Shown: positions 17,306 to 26,012 of the stretch, piece by piece | Layout: each line of letters begins with the position of its first letter | Numbering within the stretch: position 1 is the stretch's first letter | From: Chlorogloeopsis sp038404745 | Lineage (GTDB): Bacteria; Cyanobacteriota; Cyanobacteriia; Cyanobacteriales; Nostocaceae | DNA: 64,000 nucleotides | Direction: 5' to 3' | Assembly: GCF_038404745.2 (NCBI RefSeq) | Contig: NZ_JAYKTT020000061.1 | Coordinates: 1-64,000, forward strand | Notes under the pieces: generated by a model | Database searches by the model: none | What the model saw: only the letters and a program-made list of their open reading frames with translations | Told to the model about the DNA's origin: nothing | Made by a program: the position numbers and the translations under genes

Positions 17306-18118
17306 ATGTTTAAAAGTCCATTACGCTATCCTGGTGGGAAACAGAAGGCGATTCCTCAGATTGCCCGTTATATACCTTCTAATTTTAAGGAGTTTCGCGA
17401 ACCTTTTGTAGGTGGAGGTTCTGTGCTTTTTCATATCTTACAAAAATACCCCAACTTGCCTTGCTGGATTAACGATCTCAACCAAGAACTTTATTATTTT
17501 TGGACTCAGGTAAAAATTAATTTACCTGAGCTAGTTGAGGAAGTTTGGAAAATCAAGCAACAGACAACAGATGGACGTGCTCTATTTAAATCTCTCGCAG
17601 TTGCAAACACTAGTACAATGAGTCCATTAGAGCGGGCTGTGCGTTTCTTTGTTCTCAATCGAATTACCTTTAGTGGCACTATTGAGAGTGGTGGTTATAG
17701 TAGTGCTTCTTTCAAAGCCCGATTTACAAACTCTTCTATTGAACGACTAGCAGCCTTGAATGGTTGTTTTATTAATACTCGAATCACTAACTTCGACTAT
17801 AGCGCCCTACTTAAAGAACCTGGAGACGATGTATTTATTTTTCTCGATCCACCTTATCTGAGTAAGAGTAAATCTAAACTCTATGGCAAGAAAGGCGATC
17901 TACATACTTGCTTCGATCATGTCCGCTTTGCCAAGTTAATGTCAAATTGTTCACACAAATGGTTGATTACTTATGATAACTGTAAAGAGGTACAACATAA
18001 TTTTTCGTTTGCCCAAATTTATGAATGGGAATTGCAATATGGTATGAACAATTATAAACAACATCAAGCAGAGAAAGGTAAAGAATTGCTAATTACTAAT
18101 TATCCTATTAAATTATAA
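17306..18118 (+). CDS. D12-class (Dam-like) DNA adenine N6-methyltransferase, solitary
   Basis: 270 residues. Motif X/I: SPLRYPGGKQKAIPQI (S-adenosylmethionine binding with FVGGGSVLF), catalytic motif IV: FLDPPYLSKSKSKLYG (near 185). D12 enzymes methylate adenine, most often in GATC-type sites; the specificity here cannot be read. No restriction endonuclease gene is next to it, so it is either an orphan regulator-type methylase or a leftover of an R-M system. The start at 17306 gives the usual FKSPLRYPGGK N-terminus. Confidence 0.92.
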   Translation: MFKSPLRYPGGKQKAIPQIARYIPSNFKEFREPFVGGGSVLFHILQKYPNLPCWINDLNQELYYFWTQVKINLPELVEEVWKIKQQTTDGRALFKSLAVANTSTMSPLERAVRFFVLNRITFSGTIESGGYSSASFKARFTNSSIERLAALNGCFINTRITNFDYSALLKEPGDDVFIFLDPPYLSKSKSKLYGKKGDLHTCFDHVRFAKLMSNCSHKWLITYDNCKEVQHNFSFAQIYEWELQYGMNNYKQHQAEKGKELLITNYPIKL

Positions 18119-18251
18119 ACAAGGTGTGATTGCATCAGGTTTATCAACAGTGATGAAGAAATAAGAATTGTACCACTGTTTAAGTAAGCGTAAATAATCA
18201 ATTTACCATTTCGGCTTTAGATACAACCAAAACTATAGTGAAAATTTTAAA

Positions 18252-19190
18252 ATGGTTAATATTCCAGTTATTAATTTTTCTCTCTTTTGTAATAATAACT
18301 GTATAGATAGACAAATCGTAGTCCAGCAAATATATCAAGCTTGCCATGAAATTGGCTTTATGTATTTGCAAAATCATGGTATATCTATAGACCTAATCAA
18401 GCAGATATTTTTAAAAAGCAAAGACTTTTTCAACTTACCCTTAGAATTAAAACAGCGATTAGCTTGGAGCGATGAATTTAGTAATCAAGGTTATGTTGGA
18501 ATTGAGAGAGAACGACTTAATGCTAACAATCCTGGTGATTTGAAAGAGGCATTTAATGTGGGACAAAAAGACGCGGAGACACGGGGACGTGATGACGCGG
18601 AAAATTTTTATGTGTCATGTCTAAGTTCTCCTGCAAAAGACTCTTCTATTCTCGATTTTTATCGAGCTTGCATAGAATTATCTAATAAAATATTGCAAGC
18701 ACTTGCTTTGGCTTTACAATTGCCAGAAGATTTTTTTACAACAAGGCATACCGAACAAAATCATACTCTGCGACTGCTGCATTATCCGCCGGTGCAAAAA
18801 CTGCCCCAACCCAGACAAGTGCGTGCTGGCGAACACTCAGACTATGGCAGCATTACCCTACTGTTTCAAGACGAAATTGGGGGTTTAGAAATACAAACAA
18901 CAGCTGGGCAGTGGATTGCTGCACCAGTAATTCCCGATACTGTCATCGTTAATACTGGGGATTTGATACAACGATGGACTAATCATGTATTTTGCTCAAC
19001 TAAACATCGAGTAATTATTCCCAGTGATCAGAGAGTCAAACAGTCTCGGTATTCTGTGGCATTTTTCTGCCATCCCAACGACAATACAGAAATTGCTTGT
19101 CTTGAGAGCTGCCAAAAAGAACATCCTCCCATTTATCCACCAATTCTGGCAGGAGAATATCTTTTGAGCCGTTTACGAGCAACTTACTAA
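18252..19190 (+). CDS. 2-oxoglutarate/Fe(II) dioxygenase, isopenicillin-N-synthase-like
   Basis: 312 residues. N-terminal DIOX_N region (IPVINFSLF, EIGFMYLQNHGI). The iron triad is seen as H-x-D in RAGEHSDYGSITLLFQD and the distal H in FCSTKHRVIIP, with the 2-oxoglutarate arginine in QSRYSVAFF. Members of this group hydroxylate or cyclise small metabolites. Around residues 104-118 the stretch DAETRGRDDAEN comes from ACGCGGAGACACGGGGACG-type repeat DNA inserted in the gene. Function in the cell is unknown, and no biosynthetic partner is adjacent. Confidence 0.9.
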   Translation: MVNIPVINFSLFCNNNCIDRQIVVQQIYQACHEIGFMYLQNHGISIDLIKQIFLKSKDFFNLPLELKQRLAWSDEFSNQGYVGIERERLNANNPGDLKEAFNVGQKDAETRGRDDAENFYVSCLSSPAKDSSILDFYRACIELSNKILQALALALQLPEDFFTTRHTEQNHTLRLLHYPPVQKLPQPRQVRAGEHSDYGSITLLFQDEIGGLEIQTTAGQWIAAPVIPDTVIVNTGDLIQRWTNHVFCSTKHRVIIPSDQRVKQSRYSVAFFCHPNDNTEIACLESCQKEHPPIYPPILAGEYLLSRLRATY

Positions 19191-19230
19191 TTCCATAATT
19201 TAGATCTGTATCTTAGTGATAGTTGATCCT

Positions 19231-19303
19231 TGTTTAGTTGAGGCGAAGTCTTAACTTCACCACCATAATTACGCTTATTGTTTAGTTGAGGCGAAGTCTT
19301 AAC
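19231..19303. repeat. 25-bp direct repeat, two copies
   Basis: TGTTTAGTTGAGGCGAAGTC followed by TTAAC occurs at 19231-19255 and 19279-19303, just downstream of the dioxygenase and next to the TnpB element. It could be a tandem intergenic repeat or a footprint of insertion. Confidence 0.8.
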
Positions 19304-19339
19304 GACAACCCACTTTGTGTCTACACAGTTTATAGAGTA

Positions 19340-19440
19340 AGCTTCCCCGCTCTAAAGAGACGGGGCTTTCAGTAGCCCTGAGCTATCCGTGCGCTCGTTT
19401 ACAACACAAATAACCCGAACCTCCAGGCAGGCTAACAGAC
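19340..19440 (-). ncRNA. Predicted omega RNA / right-end guide RNA of TnpB
   Basis: TnpB nucleases use an RNA that overlaps the tnpB 3' end and the transposon right end, with the guide read from flanking DNA. The right-end hairpin near 19350-19372 (minus strand) fits the scaffold 3' end. The extent given is an estimate; the guide would lie in lower coordinates. Confidence 0.4.
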
Positions 19441-20522
19441 TGCCCCAATAAAGAAATCATTTTTGCGCCATTCAAATCAGCGTCGCCATGCCATCCACAG
19501 TTACCACACTTGAAGCGCTGATCAGACCTCAACCCAATGTGCAAGCATTGGTGGCAGGTTTGGCTTGTGTAGGCAGGTGGCACTGCAATCACCTCGACTC
19601 CTTCGTTGATACCTTTGTATTCAAGGAAAGAACGCAATTGATAAAACGACCAAGAATTAGACCGTCTGCGCTCAACGTTACTTCTAGGATGAGTGTTGGT
19701 GCGCTCCCTAATCCCGGTTAGATCCTCAATCGCAACCAGAGCATTAGTAGACTTTGCTTGCTGAATTATAGACTTGCTAATGTTGTGGTTTAGCCACTGC
19801 TGAAATCTTCTCTCTCTGCCCGACAGCCGTTGCAAAATCTGCCTTGCCCTACGACGAGTAGACCTTGTGCCTTTCGAGGCTTTTCTTTGGAGAGATGTTC
19901 TAACTAAGGCAAATCTATCTCGAACATCATTTATCTGTTTGCCATCCCACTTATCACCATTACTAGTTACGGCAATATCCCGTCTACCAAAATCAACACC
20001 AATCACATTGGTGTGTTTGAGTGGATCGGGAGCTTCTTGTTTGATTTGAATATGGATGTAGTAGGAGCCATCCCGATGTTTACACAACTGCGCCGATGTT
20101 GGTTTGTTGCCTTTGAGTTTGCCTCGCTGGTAGTTGCCAATATCCAATTTCATATGTTCTCTACTTTCGGAGAGAGTAAGGCTAACAGTCCAGTCTTTCT
20201 CCCTAAAGGAGAAGATTCTAGCGTCGTAGTCGGCACTAGTAGGTTGAAACTTTTTAACTGGTTTGTCTTTGTGCGAAGCAGTCTTGCGGTTAGACCCTAC
20301 TCTTGCACAAGCCCTAACTGCCAAATTAGCAGACAGTCCAAACAATGAGCGCAAGTCTTGATAAACCAGGTTTTGAATCGTCGTCTTGCTTGTTATCTGT
20401 GGTTTAACCTGCTCGTTGGCATAGTTGCAAGCATCTGCAAACGCCTTCAATGTTGCCTCGATTTGGGCAACTTGTTCAGGAGTGGGGGTAAGCTTGCAAA
20501 CCAATGTCAGTACTTGTTCCAT
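19383..20522 (-). CDS. tnpB: TnpB RNA-guided nuclease of IS200/IS605
   Basis: 379 residues from the ATG at 20522 (MEQVLTLVCKLTPTPEQVAQ); a longer frame to 20588 crosses the leader hairpin and is unlikely. RuvC-like residues are all present: D in VIGVDFGRRDIAVTSNGD, E in VAIEDLTGIRERT and D in GDADLNGAKM. A zinc finger CHQC...CGNC lies between RuvC-II and III. The length is normal, so the nuclease should be active. TnpB is the ancestor of Cas12 effectors; it protects the element by cutting empty donor sites. Notably a Cas12k lies only 9 kb away. Confidence 0.93.
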   Translation of the reverse strand: MEQVLTLVCKLTPTPEQVAQIEATLKAFADACNYANEQVKPQITSKTTIQNLVYQDLRSLFGLSANLAVRACARVGSNRKTASHKDKPVKKFQPTSADYDARIFSFREKDWTVSLTLSESREHMKLDIGNYQRGKLKGNKPTSAQLCKHRDGSYYIHIQIKQEAPDPLKHTNVIGVDFGRRDIAVTSNGDKWDGKQINDVRDRFALVRTSLQRKASKGTRSTRRRARQILQRLSGRERRFQQWLNHNISKSIIQQAKSTNALVAIEDLTGIRERTNTHPRSNVERRRSNSWSFYQLRSFLEYKGINEGVEVIAVPPAYTSQTCHQCLHIGLRSDQRFKCGNCGWHGDADLNGAKMISLLGQSVSLPGGSGYLCCKRAHG

Positions 20523-20745
20523 AAGATAATTTATATCACCTGTGACGGCTATTAAAATAGCCGAGTCGTGTTTCCTCCGTGGTCTCAAGACGCACGGCTT
20601 CCACGCTCCCGTAAGGTTTTAGGTGATTTGAGCTTGACAAAATTTTAAGTAATAACGCACATCCTAGCTTGCCGCTGCTGCGATCGCCCATCTGTGTTAA
20701 AAAACAGTCAGAATAGATGAATCCCCCAGCTGTTTGAGTACTCAC

Positions 20746-21654
20746 ATGAGAACGCCAGCGCAAACGATCAAAGTTATTGATTACCGCCAAGAGAATGCAT
20801 CAGATCCGTTTGTGCCTAAACCCGCTGTTCTCTCAAGCTCAAAATGGGACAGTATCCATTTTGAACTCCACCAACAGCCAAAGTTTGAGATAACTGAGCA
20901 TCAACACACAATGCACGTGATTGCACAAGGAGTTGCCAGTTCTTCGTCTTCCGACTTATCAGGGGAGCGATGGTTGGATGGAAAGCTTAAAAGAGAGACG
21001 CGCAATCATGGAGACATTGCAATTATTCCTGCGGGTATTTCCCATCGCTGTAATTGGAATACCTCAGTCCAGTTTATAATTTTGGCAATTGAGTCTGCAC
21101 TCCTCAAACAAGTTGGTCAAGATTGGGTTGATTGCGATCGCATTGAACTTATCCCTGATTTTATGACTCGGCAAGATGTATTGCTTCAAGGTATCTTCTG
21201 TGCCTTACGAGAAGAATTAGAGTCTAAAAAAATTGGCGGTTATTTACTGATTGATAGTATCAAAACAACATTAGCTATTCATTTATTACGGAACTATTGC
21301 ACCACGCAACCTAAGCTTTCTACCCATACAGATGGATTATCCACTCTGAAGTTGCAACAGGTCAAGGAGTATATTAACGAACATCTGGAGCAGGATGTAA
21401 AGTTAAGTGAGATTGCTGCGATCGCTCAAATGAGTCAATATCACTTTTTGCGTCTGTTCAAGCAAAGTATGGGTGTGACACCCCACCAATACATTTTGCA
21501 ATGTCGAATCGATAAAGCGAAATATTTATTACAGCACAGCGAACTTAGCATTGCAGATATTGCTGTCAGGGTAGGTTTTTGTGATCAAAGTCACTTGACT
21601 CGATATTTCAAACGGATTGTCGGCGTTACACCGAAACAACTCTTGCAAACATGA
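20746..21654 (+). CDS. AraC-family transcriptional regulator
   Basis: 302 residues from ATG 20746; a TTG at 20734 is possible. A cupin-like sensory half (TEHQHTMHVIAQGV, HGDIAIIPAGISHRCNW) is followed by the two-helix-turn-helix domain with LSEIAAIAQMSQYHFLRLFK and IADIAVRVGFCDQSHLTRYF, then the family ending TPKQL. It lies 96 bp upstream of a dienelactone hydrolase on the same strand, which is its likely target or operon partner. Inducer unknown. Confidence 0.93.
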   Translation: MRTPAQTIKVIDYRQENASDPFVPKPAVLSSSKWDSIHFELHQQPKFEITEHQHTMHVIAQGVASSSSSDLSGERWLDGKLKRETRNHGDIAIIPAGISHRCNWNTSVQFIILAIESALLKQVGQDWVDCDRIELIPDFMTRQDVLLQGIFCALREELESKKIGGYLLIDSIKTTLAIHLLRNYCTTQPKLSTHTDGLSTLKLQQVKEYINEHLEQDVKLSEIAAIAQMSQYHFLRLFKQSMGVTPHQYILQCRIDKAKYLLQHSELSIADIAVRVGFCDQSHLTRYFKRIVGVTPKQLLQT

Positions 21655-21750
21655 ACAGCAATAATTTACTAAGATTCCGCAACTTCTTTCTAGAGTTCTA
21701 AGTAGCATTTTTTCTACAGTGGGATGACACTGAGTTCAGCCAAAACAAAA

Positions 21751-22548
21751 ATGCTACAAACACCAAATATTGAAATTAACACTACAAAAGTCAAAATACC
21801 CAACAAAGGCTTAGAAATTGATGCTTACCTAGCTCAACCAGCACATCAGGGAATCTTTGGCGCTATTATAGTTTTTCAAGAAATTTTTGGAGTTAACAAC
21901 CACATTCGAGAAGTCACCGAACTCATAGCCAAACATGGTTATGTAGCAGTAGCACCCGCGCTGTATCAACGTTTTGCTCCCGGTTTTGAGGTTGAATATA
22001 AATCAGAAAGTGTTGGCTATAGCCCAGAAGGCTATCGGCTTGGCTTGGAATACTATCAACAAGTCAAGTATCAAGAAATCTTCACCGATATTCAAGCTAC
22101 GATCGCTTACTTAAAAACTCTACCTAATATCAATGATAATGCGATCGGGGTGATTGGTTTCTGTTTTGGCGGTCATGTTGCTTACATGGCTGCAACCTTA
22201 CCCGAAATTAAAGCAACGGCTTCATTTTACGGTGGTGGAATTACCACTTCTAGTTATGGTGAAGATACTCCAACCATTAATCGCACCTCTGAAATTAAAG
22301 GTACTATTTATGTGTTTTTTGGGACAAGAGACACATTAGTTTCCCAGGAGGAAAACGAGCAAATTGAGGCGGAATTAAAGAAACATCAAATAAATCATCG
22401 CGTATTTCGATACGACGCAGGACACGGATTCTTTCACGGTTTATTTGTAGAGGAGTACCCATTCATCGCCCAGCACCCAAGTTACAACCCCGAAGCGGCT
22501 CCTGATGCTTGGCAACGCGTTCTAGAACTTTTTCAAAACAACTTGTGA
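21751..22548 (+). CDS. Dienelactone hydrolase family protein (paralogue 2)
   Basis: 265 residues from ATG 21751 (LQTPNIEINTTKVKIP); an earlier ATG at 21724 is possible. Triad: cysteine in GVIGFCFGGHVAYMA, aspartate in FFGTRDTLV and histidine in YDAGHGFFHG. This is the carboxymethylenebutenolidase-like type. Downstream of the AraC regulator. Substrate unknown; the second copy in the window is at 15818-16558 on the opposite strand. Confidence 0.91.
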   Translation: MLQTPNIEINTTKVKIPNKGLEIDAYLAQPAHQGIFGAIIVFQEIFGVNNHIREVTELIAKHGYVAVAPALYQRFAPGFEVEYKSESVGYSPEGYRLGLEYYQQVKYQEIFTDIQATIAYLKTLPNINDNAIGVIGFCFGGHVAYMAATLPEIKATASFYGGGITTSSYGEDTPTINRTSEIKGTIYVFFGTRDTLVSQEENEQIEAELKKHQINHRVFRYDAGHGFFHGLFVEEYPFIAQHPSYNPEAAPDAWQRVLELFQNNL

Positions 22549-22722
22549 AACTTGAAGCTAGCGATCGCACATCGCACGTAATATAATTCTGCCTAAAATC
22601 AAAAAAAGCGATCGCTCATTTTCTGTCCAAGGTGTAATCATCTCACTGATTCCTGCTCAAGTTGGTAGATCGCGAGTGCTAACAAACAGAAACTGTTCTA
22701 TTTTTTAGTTGAGGTACAAGTT

Positions 22723-22989
22723 ATGAATATCACACTCAAGCCAGAAATAGAGCAATTTATTCAACCGCAAATTGCTACAGGTAGATATGCATATGCTGAG
22801 GAAGTGATTAGTAAAGCATTGAAATTGCTGGAAGAACAGGATAACGAGTATCAGGAATGCGTAGAAGAAACTCGGCAAAAAGTTGATGTCGCAATTGCAG
22901 AACTTGAGCGCGAGGAAGGTTTAGATGGTGAAACTGTAGTGATGCAAATACTCGACAGATTTCAAAAAGCCCGTGAGGCTCAGGAATGA
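22723..22989 (+). CDS. ParD-like antitoxin (ribbon-helix-helix)
   Basis: 88 residues. MNITLKPEIEQFIQPQIATG and RYAYAEEVISKALKLLEEQ are the RHH DNA-binding and dimerisation segment of ParD-type antitoxins; the acidic tail (AIAELEREEGLDGE) would embrace ParE. An AGTTGAGGTACAAG stretch precedes the ATG. Its stop overlaps the start of the following parE fragment (ATGA), the usual arrangement of a toxin-antitoxin pair. Confidence 0.88.
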   Translation: MNITLKPEIEQFIQPQIATGRYAYAEEVISKALKLLEEQDNEYQECVEETRQKVDVAIAELEREEGLDGETVVMQILDRFQKAREAQE

Positions 22990-23096
22990 GTAATTACATT
23001 ATCTCACCATCTGCAATTCGAGATTTAAACGAAATTGCTGATTACTTTCTTATCAGAAATCTGGAAGCAGGAGAAACTGTAAAAGGCATTGGCTAA
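22986..23096 (+). pseudogene. Truncated ParE toxin
   Basis: 36 codons: SNYIISPSAIRDLNEIADYF then LIRNLEAGETVKGIG and a stop. The start matches ParE/RelE-fold toxins (normally about 95-105 residues), but the last five residues are not family-like and roughly two thirds of the protein is missing. It therefore cannot be toxic. The break is 78 bp from the left end of the CAST, so it is not cut directly by the present insertion boundary; an earlier rearrangement is likely. Confidence 0.8.
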
Positions 23097-23132
23097 GGTT
23101 GTGCTTATGGGACTAATCCAAAAATTCCCATT

Positions 23133-23153
23133 AAAAAAGGGCTTACAAGCCCT
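23133..23153 (-). terminator. Minus-strand terminator, probably once belonging to tRNA-Cys
   Basis: On the minus strand AGGGCTT-GT-AAGCCCT is followed by at least five T residues. The only minus-strand gene that could use it is tRNA-Cys, now 8.8 kb away on the other side of the CAST. Removing the element would put this hairpin about 30 bp after the tRNA. Confidence 0.7.
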
Positions 23154-23174
23154 GAAGTTTAAGCTATTTCTTAA

Positions 23175-23412
23175 TGTATATTAACTAATTATCTGTCCAT
23201 TTAACAAAATATTGTCACAAAACAGGTAAGTAGCTAAAAGCCTGACCTAACAAAGGTTATGGCAGATTCTTGATTAGCTCAATTCTCACGACGTTATTTT
23301 GCCTGGATTAACAAATTAGATGTCCAATTCCTGAAATTTCACAATTTAACTGTCATTTCACAAGAACTAGAAAATTTTTGAATTTTAGAAAAGTTAACAG
23401 ATTAAATGTCAC
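23175..23412 (+). repeat. CAST left end with TnsB-type binding sites
   Basis: Sites matching TTAACARATT-nn-TGTCA: 23181 (TTAACTAATTATCTGTCC), about 23202 (TTAACAAAATATTGTCAC), 23308 (TTAACAAATTAGATGTCC), a half-like site near 23345 (TTTAACTGTCA) and 23394 (TTAACAGATTAAATGTCAC). The gap between the second and third is about 90 bp. The last one sits about 50 bp before the tnsB start, so TnsB may repress its own promoter. Confidence 0.85.
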
Positions 23413-23459
23413 TCTGTAAGTATAATATACATATATGTTTCAATTAAACAATTACGTTT

Positions 23460-25172
23460 ATGCAGGACGCTGATTTTTCTGACATACCTGCAACCAAGAC
23501 AAGCATTACAAACTCAAGCAGCAGTATCACCGAAGCAAATGTAATTGTCTCGGAACTTACAGATGAGGCAAAGTTAAAAATGGAGGTGATTCAAAGTCTA
23601 CTTGAAGCAACCGATCGCACAACATATACTCAGAGGCTCCAACAAGCAGCAGTAAAGCTGGGTAAATCAGTGCGAACGGTGCGGCGACTGATTGATAAAT
23701 GGGAGCAAGAAGGGTTAGTAGGACTTACTCAAACTCAACGTGCAGATAAAGGAAAACACCGAGTTAACGAGAATTGGCAAGAATTTATTTTAAAAACCTA
23801 TAAGGAAGGCAATCAAGGCAGTAAAAGAATGACTCGCCAGCAGGTAGCTGTGAGAGTCAAGGTAAGGGCTGATGAACTTGGTGTTAAACCTCCTTCCCAC
23901 ATGACGGTATACCGCATTTTGCAACCATTAATTGAGAAGCAAGAGAAAGCTAAAAGCGTTCGCAGTGCCGGTTGGCGGGGGTCACGCCTAGCAATGAAAA
24001 CCCGTGACGGGAAGGATTTAACAGTAGATTACAGTAACCATGTTTGGCAATGTGACCATACCCGTGTAGATGTTTTATTGGTAGACCAGCATGGCAAAGT
24101 TCTGGGTCGTCCCTGGTTGACAACGGTTGTAGATAGTTACTCCCGTTGCATTATAGGTATTAATTTGGGTTATGACGCACCTAGTTCTCAGGTGGTCGCT
24201 TTGGCGTTGCGTCATGCCATTTTGCCCAAACAGTATGGTTCAGAATATGGACTTCATCAAGAATGGGGTACTTACGGTTTGCCGGAACATTTTTATACAG
24301 ATGGTGGTAAAGATTTTCGTTCTAATCACTTGCAACAGATTGCCGTACAACTAGGTTTTGTTTGTCATTTACGCGATCGCCCTAGTGAAGGGGGTATTGT
24401 CGAGCGTCCTTTTAAGACCTTTAACACCGAATTATTCTCTAATTTACCAGGATACACGGGGTCGAATGTACAAGAGCGACCAGAAGAAGCAGAAAAAGAA
24501 GCTTGTCTTACCTTAAGACAGCTAGAGCAGCAGTTGGTACGTTATCTCGTCAATCACTATAACCAGCGAATTGATGCACGTATGGGCGACCAAACTCGAT
24601 TTCAACGCTGGGAATCTGGGTTGATTGCAGTTCCAGATGCCATGTCTGAGCGAGATTTGGATATCTGCCTCATGAAACAAACACGACGGCAGATTCAAAG
24701 AGGAGGCTACCTGCAATTTGAAAACATCATGTATCGAGGTGAACTTTTAGCAGGTTACGCGGGGGAAAGTATTATTTTACGATTCGACCCCAGAGATATC
24801 ACAACTATATTGGTTTACCGCCAACAAGGAAATCGGGAGGAGTTTGTTGCTAGGGCATTTGCTCAAGATTTAGAAACAGAGCAATTGTCTTTGGATGAAG
24901 CCAAAGCCAGTAGTCGTAAGATTCGAGAGGCTGGTAAGACAATTAGCAATCGCTCAATTTTGGCAGAAGTCAGGGAGCGTGAAACTTTTGTCAACCAAAA
25001 GCCAACTAAGAAGGAACGTCAAAAAGCCGAACAGATTGAACTGAAAAAAGCCAAACAACCATCGCTTGTTGAAGTAGAACAGCTAGAAATAGCATCTCCC
25101 CAAACTCAGGAAGAATCGGAGATGCCGGAAGTATTTGATTACGAACAAATGCGCGAAGATTACGGATTTTAA
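23460..25172 (+). CDS. tnsB: TnsB DDE transposase of the CAST
   Basis: 570 residues (ShCAST TnsB is of similar length). N-terminal helix-turn-helix domains (AAVKLGKSVRTVRRLIDKW) bind the end repeats. The rve/RNase-H-like core shows the DDE triad: D in WQCDHTRVDVLLVD, D in HFYTDGGKDFRS and E in RPSEGGIVERPF. A Mu-type C-terminal beta domain and a tail (PEVFDYEQMREDYGF) that would contact TnsC follow. TnsB cuts and joins the 3' transposon ends; without TnsA, insertion is copy-and-paste and can give cointegrates. First gene of a tnsB-tnsC-tniQ operon, three bases from tnsC. Confidence 0.96.
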   Translation: MQDADFSDIPATKTSITNSSSSITEANVIVSELTDEAKLKMEVIQSLLEATDRTTYTQRLQQAAVKLGKSVRTVRRLIDKWEQEGLVGLTQTQRADKGKHRVNENWQEFILKTYKEGNQGSKRMTRQQVAVRVKVRADELGVKPPSHMTVYRILQPLIEKQEKAKSVRSAGWRGSRLAMKTRDGKDLTVDYSNHVWQCDHTRVDVLLVDQHGKVLGRPWLTTVVDSYSRCIIGINLGYDAPSSQVVALALRHAILPKQYGSEYGLHQEWGTYGLPEHFYTDGGKDFRSNHLQQIAVQLGFVCHLRDRPSEGGIVERPFKTFNTELFSNLPGYTGSNVQERPEEAEKEACLTLRQLEQQLVRYLVNHYNQRIDARMGDQTRFQRWESGLIAVPDAMSERDLDICLMKQTRRQIQRGGYLQFENIMYRGELLAGYAGESIILRFDPRDITTILVYRQQGNREEFVARAFAQDLETEQLSLDEAKASSRKIREAGKTISNRSILAEVRERETFVNQKPTKKERQKAEQIELKKAKQPSLVEVEQLEIASPQTQEESEMPEVFDYEQMREDYGF

Positions 25173-25175
25173 AAA

Positions 25176-26012
25176 ATGACTTTAAAAGAAGCTCAAACAG
25201 TCGCTCAAGAATTGGGCGATATTGCCCTCACTGATGAAAAATTACAAGCAGAAATTCAAAGATTGAATCGTAAAAGTTTTGTCCCACTCGAACAAGTCAA
25301 AATTCTCCATGACTGGCTGGAAGGAAAACGTCAAGCACGTCAGTCTGGACGAGTTGTGGGTGAGTCAAGAACTGGTAAAACAATGGCTTGTGATGCCTAC
25401 AGGCTCAGACATAAACCCAAGCAAGAACCAGGACAACCGCCAACTGTGCCTGTTGCTTATATTCAAATTCCGCAAGAGTGTGGTGCTAAGGAATTGTTTG
25501 GGGTGATTCTTGAGCATTTGAAGTATCAGGTAACAAAAGGTACAGTTGCAGAGATTCGCGATCGCACGTTTCGGGTTCTCAAGGGTTGCGGCGTAGAGAT
25601 GCTGATTGTTGATGAGGCTGACCGTTTGAAACCGAAAACCTTTGCAGAGGTGCGCGATATTTTTGACAAGTTAGAAATTGCCGTGATTTTGGTGGGAACA
25701 GACCGCCTGGATGCTGTAATTAAGCGAGATGAGCAGGTTTATAACCGTTTTCGGGCTTGTCATCGCTTTGGCAAGATGTCAGGAGAAGATTTTAAGCGGA
25801 CTGTGGATATCTGGGAAAAGAAAGTTTTGCAACTGTCGGTGGCTTCTAATCTCTCCAGCAAGACAATGTTGAAGACTTTGGGTGAAGCAACGGGGGGTTA
25901 TATTGGGCTGTTGGATATGATTCTCAGAGAAGCGGCTATTCGGGCTTTGAAGAAAGGATTACAAAAAATTGACCTGGAAACTTTGAAGGAAGTAACTGGG
26001 GAGTATAGGTAA
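25176..26012 (+). CDS. tnsC: TnsC AAA+ ATPase of the CAST
   Basis: 278 residues. Walker A VVGESRTGKTMACDAY, Walker B EMLIVDEADRLKP, sensor 1 AVILVGTDRLDAV and arginine region YNRFRACHRFG. It is the short TnsC form of type V-K systems, which forms ATP-dependent filaments on DNA, links the Cas12k-TniQ complex to TnsB and sets insertion distance. Its stop overlaps the tniQ start by one base (TAATG). Confidence 0.96.
   Translation: MTLKEAQTVAQELGDIALTDEKLQAEIQRLNRKSFVPLEQVKILHDWLEGKRQARQSGRVVGESRTGKTMACDAYRLRHKPKQEPGQPPTVPVAYIQIPQECGAKELFGVILEHLKYQVTKGTVAEIRDRTFRVLKGCGVEMLIVDEADRLKPKTFAEVRDIFDKLEIAVILVGTDRLDAVIKRDEQVYNRFRACHRFGKMSGEDFKRTVDIWEKKVLQLSVASNLSSKTMLKTLGEATGGYIGLLDMILREAAIRALKKGLQKIDLETLKEVTGEYR

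Larger units (their letters stand above)
19330..20640 (-). mobile_element. TnpB-only IS200/IS605-type element (ends approximate)
   Basis: Contains tnpB and conserved non-coding flanks but no TnpA transposase. On the minus strand, just past the tnpB stop, CCCCGTCTCT / AGAGCGGGG forms the right-end hairpin (about 19350-19372). Upstream of tnpB, GGCTATTTTAATAGCC forms a hairpin within CACGACTCGGCT-type leader sequence, and GGAGCGTGGAAGCCGTGCG is the familiar left region of cyanobacterial members. Exact boundaries are not resolved. It would be non-autonomous, mobilised by a TnpA elsewhere. Confidence 0.65.

Noticed and set aside
19488..19721. Plus-strand frame opposite tnpB
   Set aside because: Shadow of tnpB; the minus-strand frame carries all RuvC and zinc-finger motifs.
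20523..20588. Upstream start for tnpB
   Set aside because: Would translate through the leader hairpin GGCTATTTTAATAGCC; MEQVLTLV is the usual TnpB start.
23097..23174. CAST insertion directly interrupting parE
   Set aside because: The transposon end is 78 bp past the parE stop, and a terminator lies between, so the truncation is a separate event.
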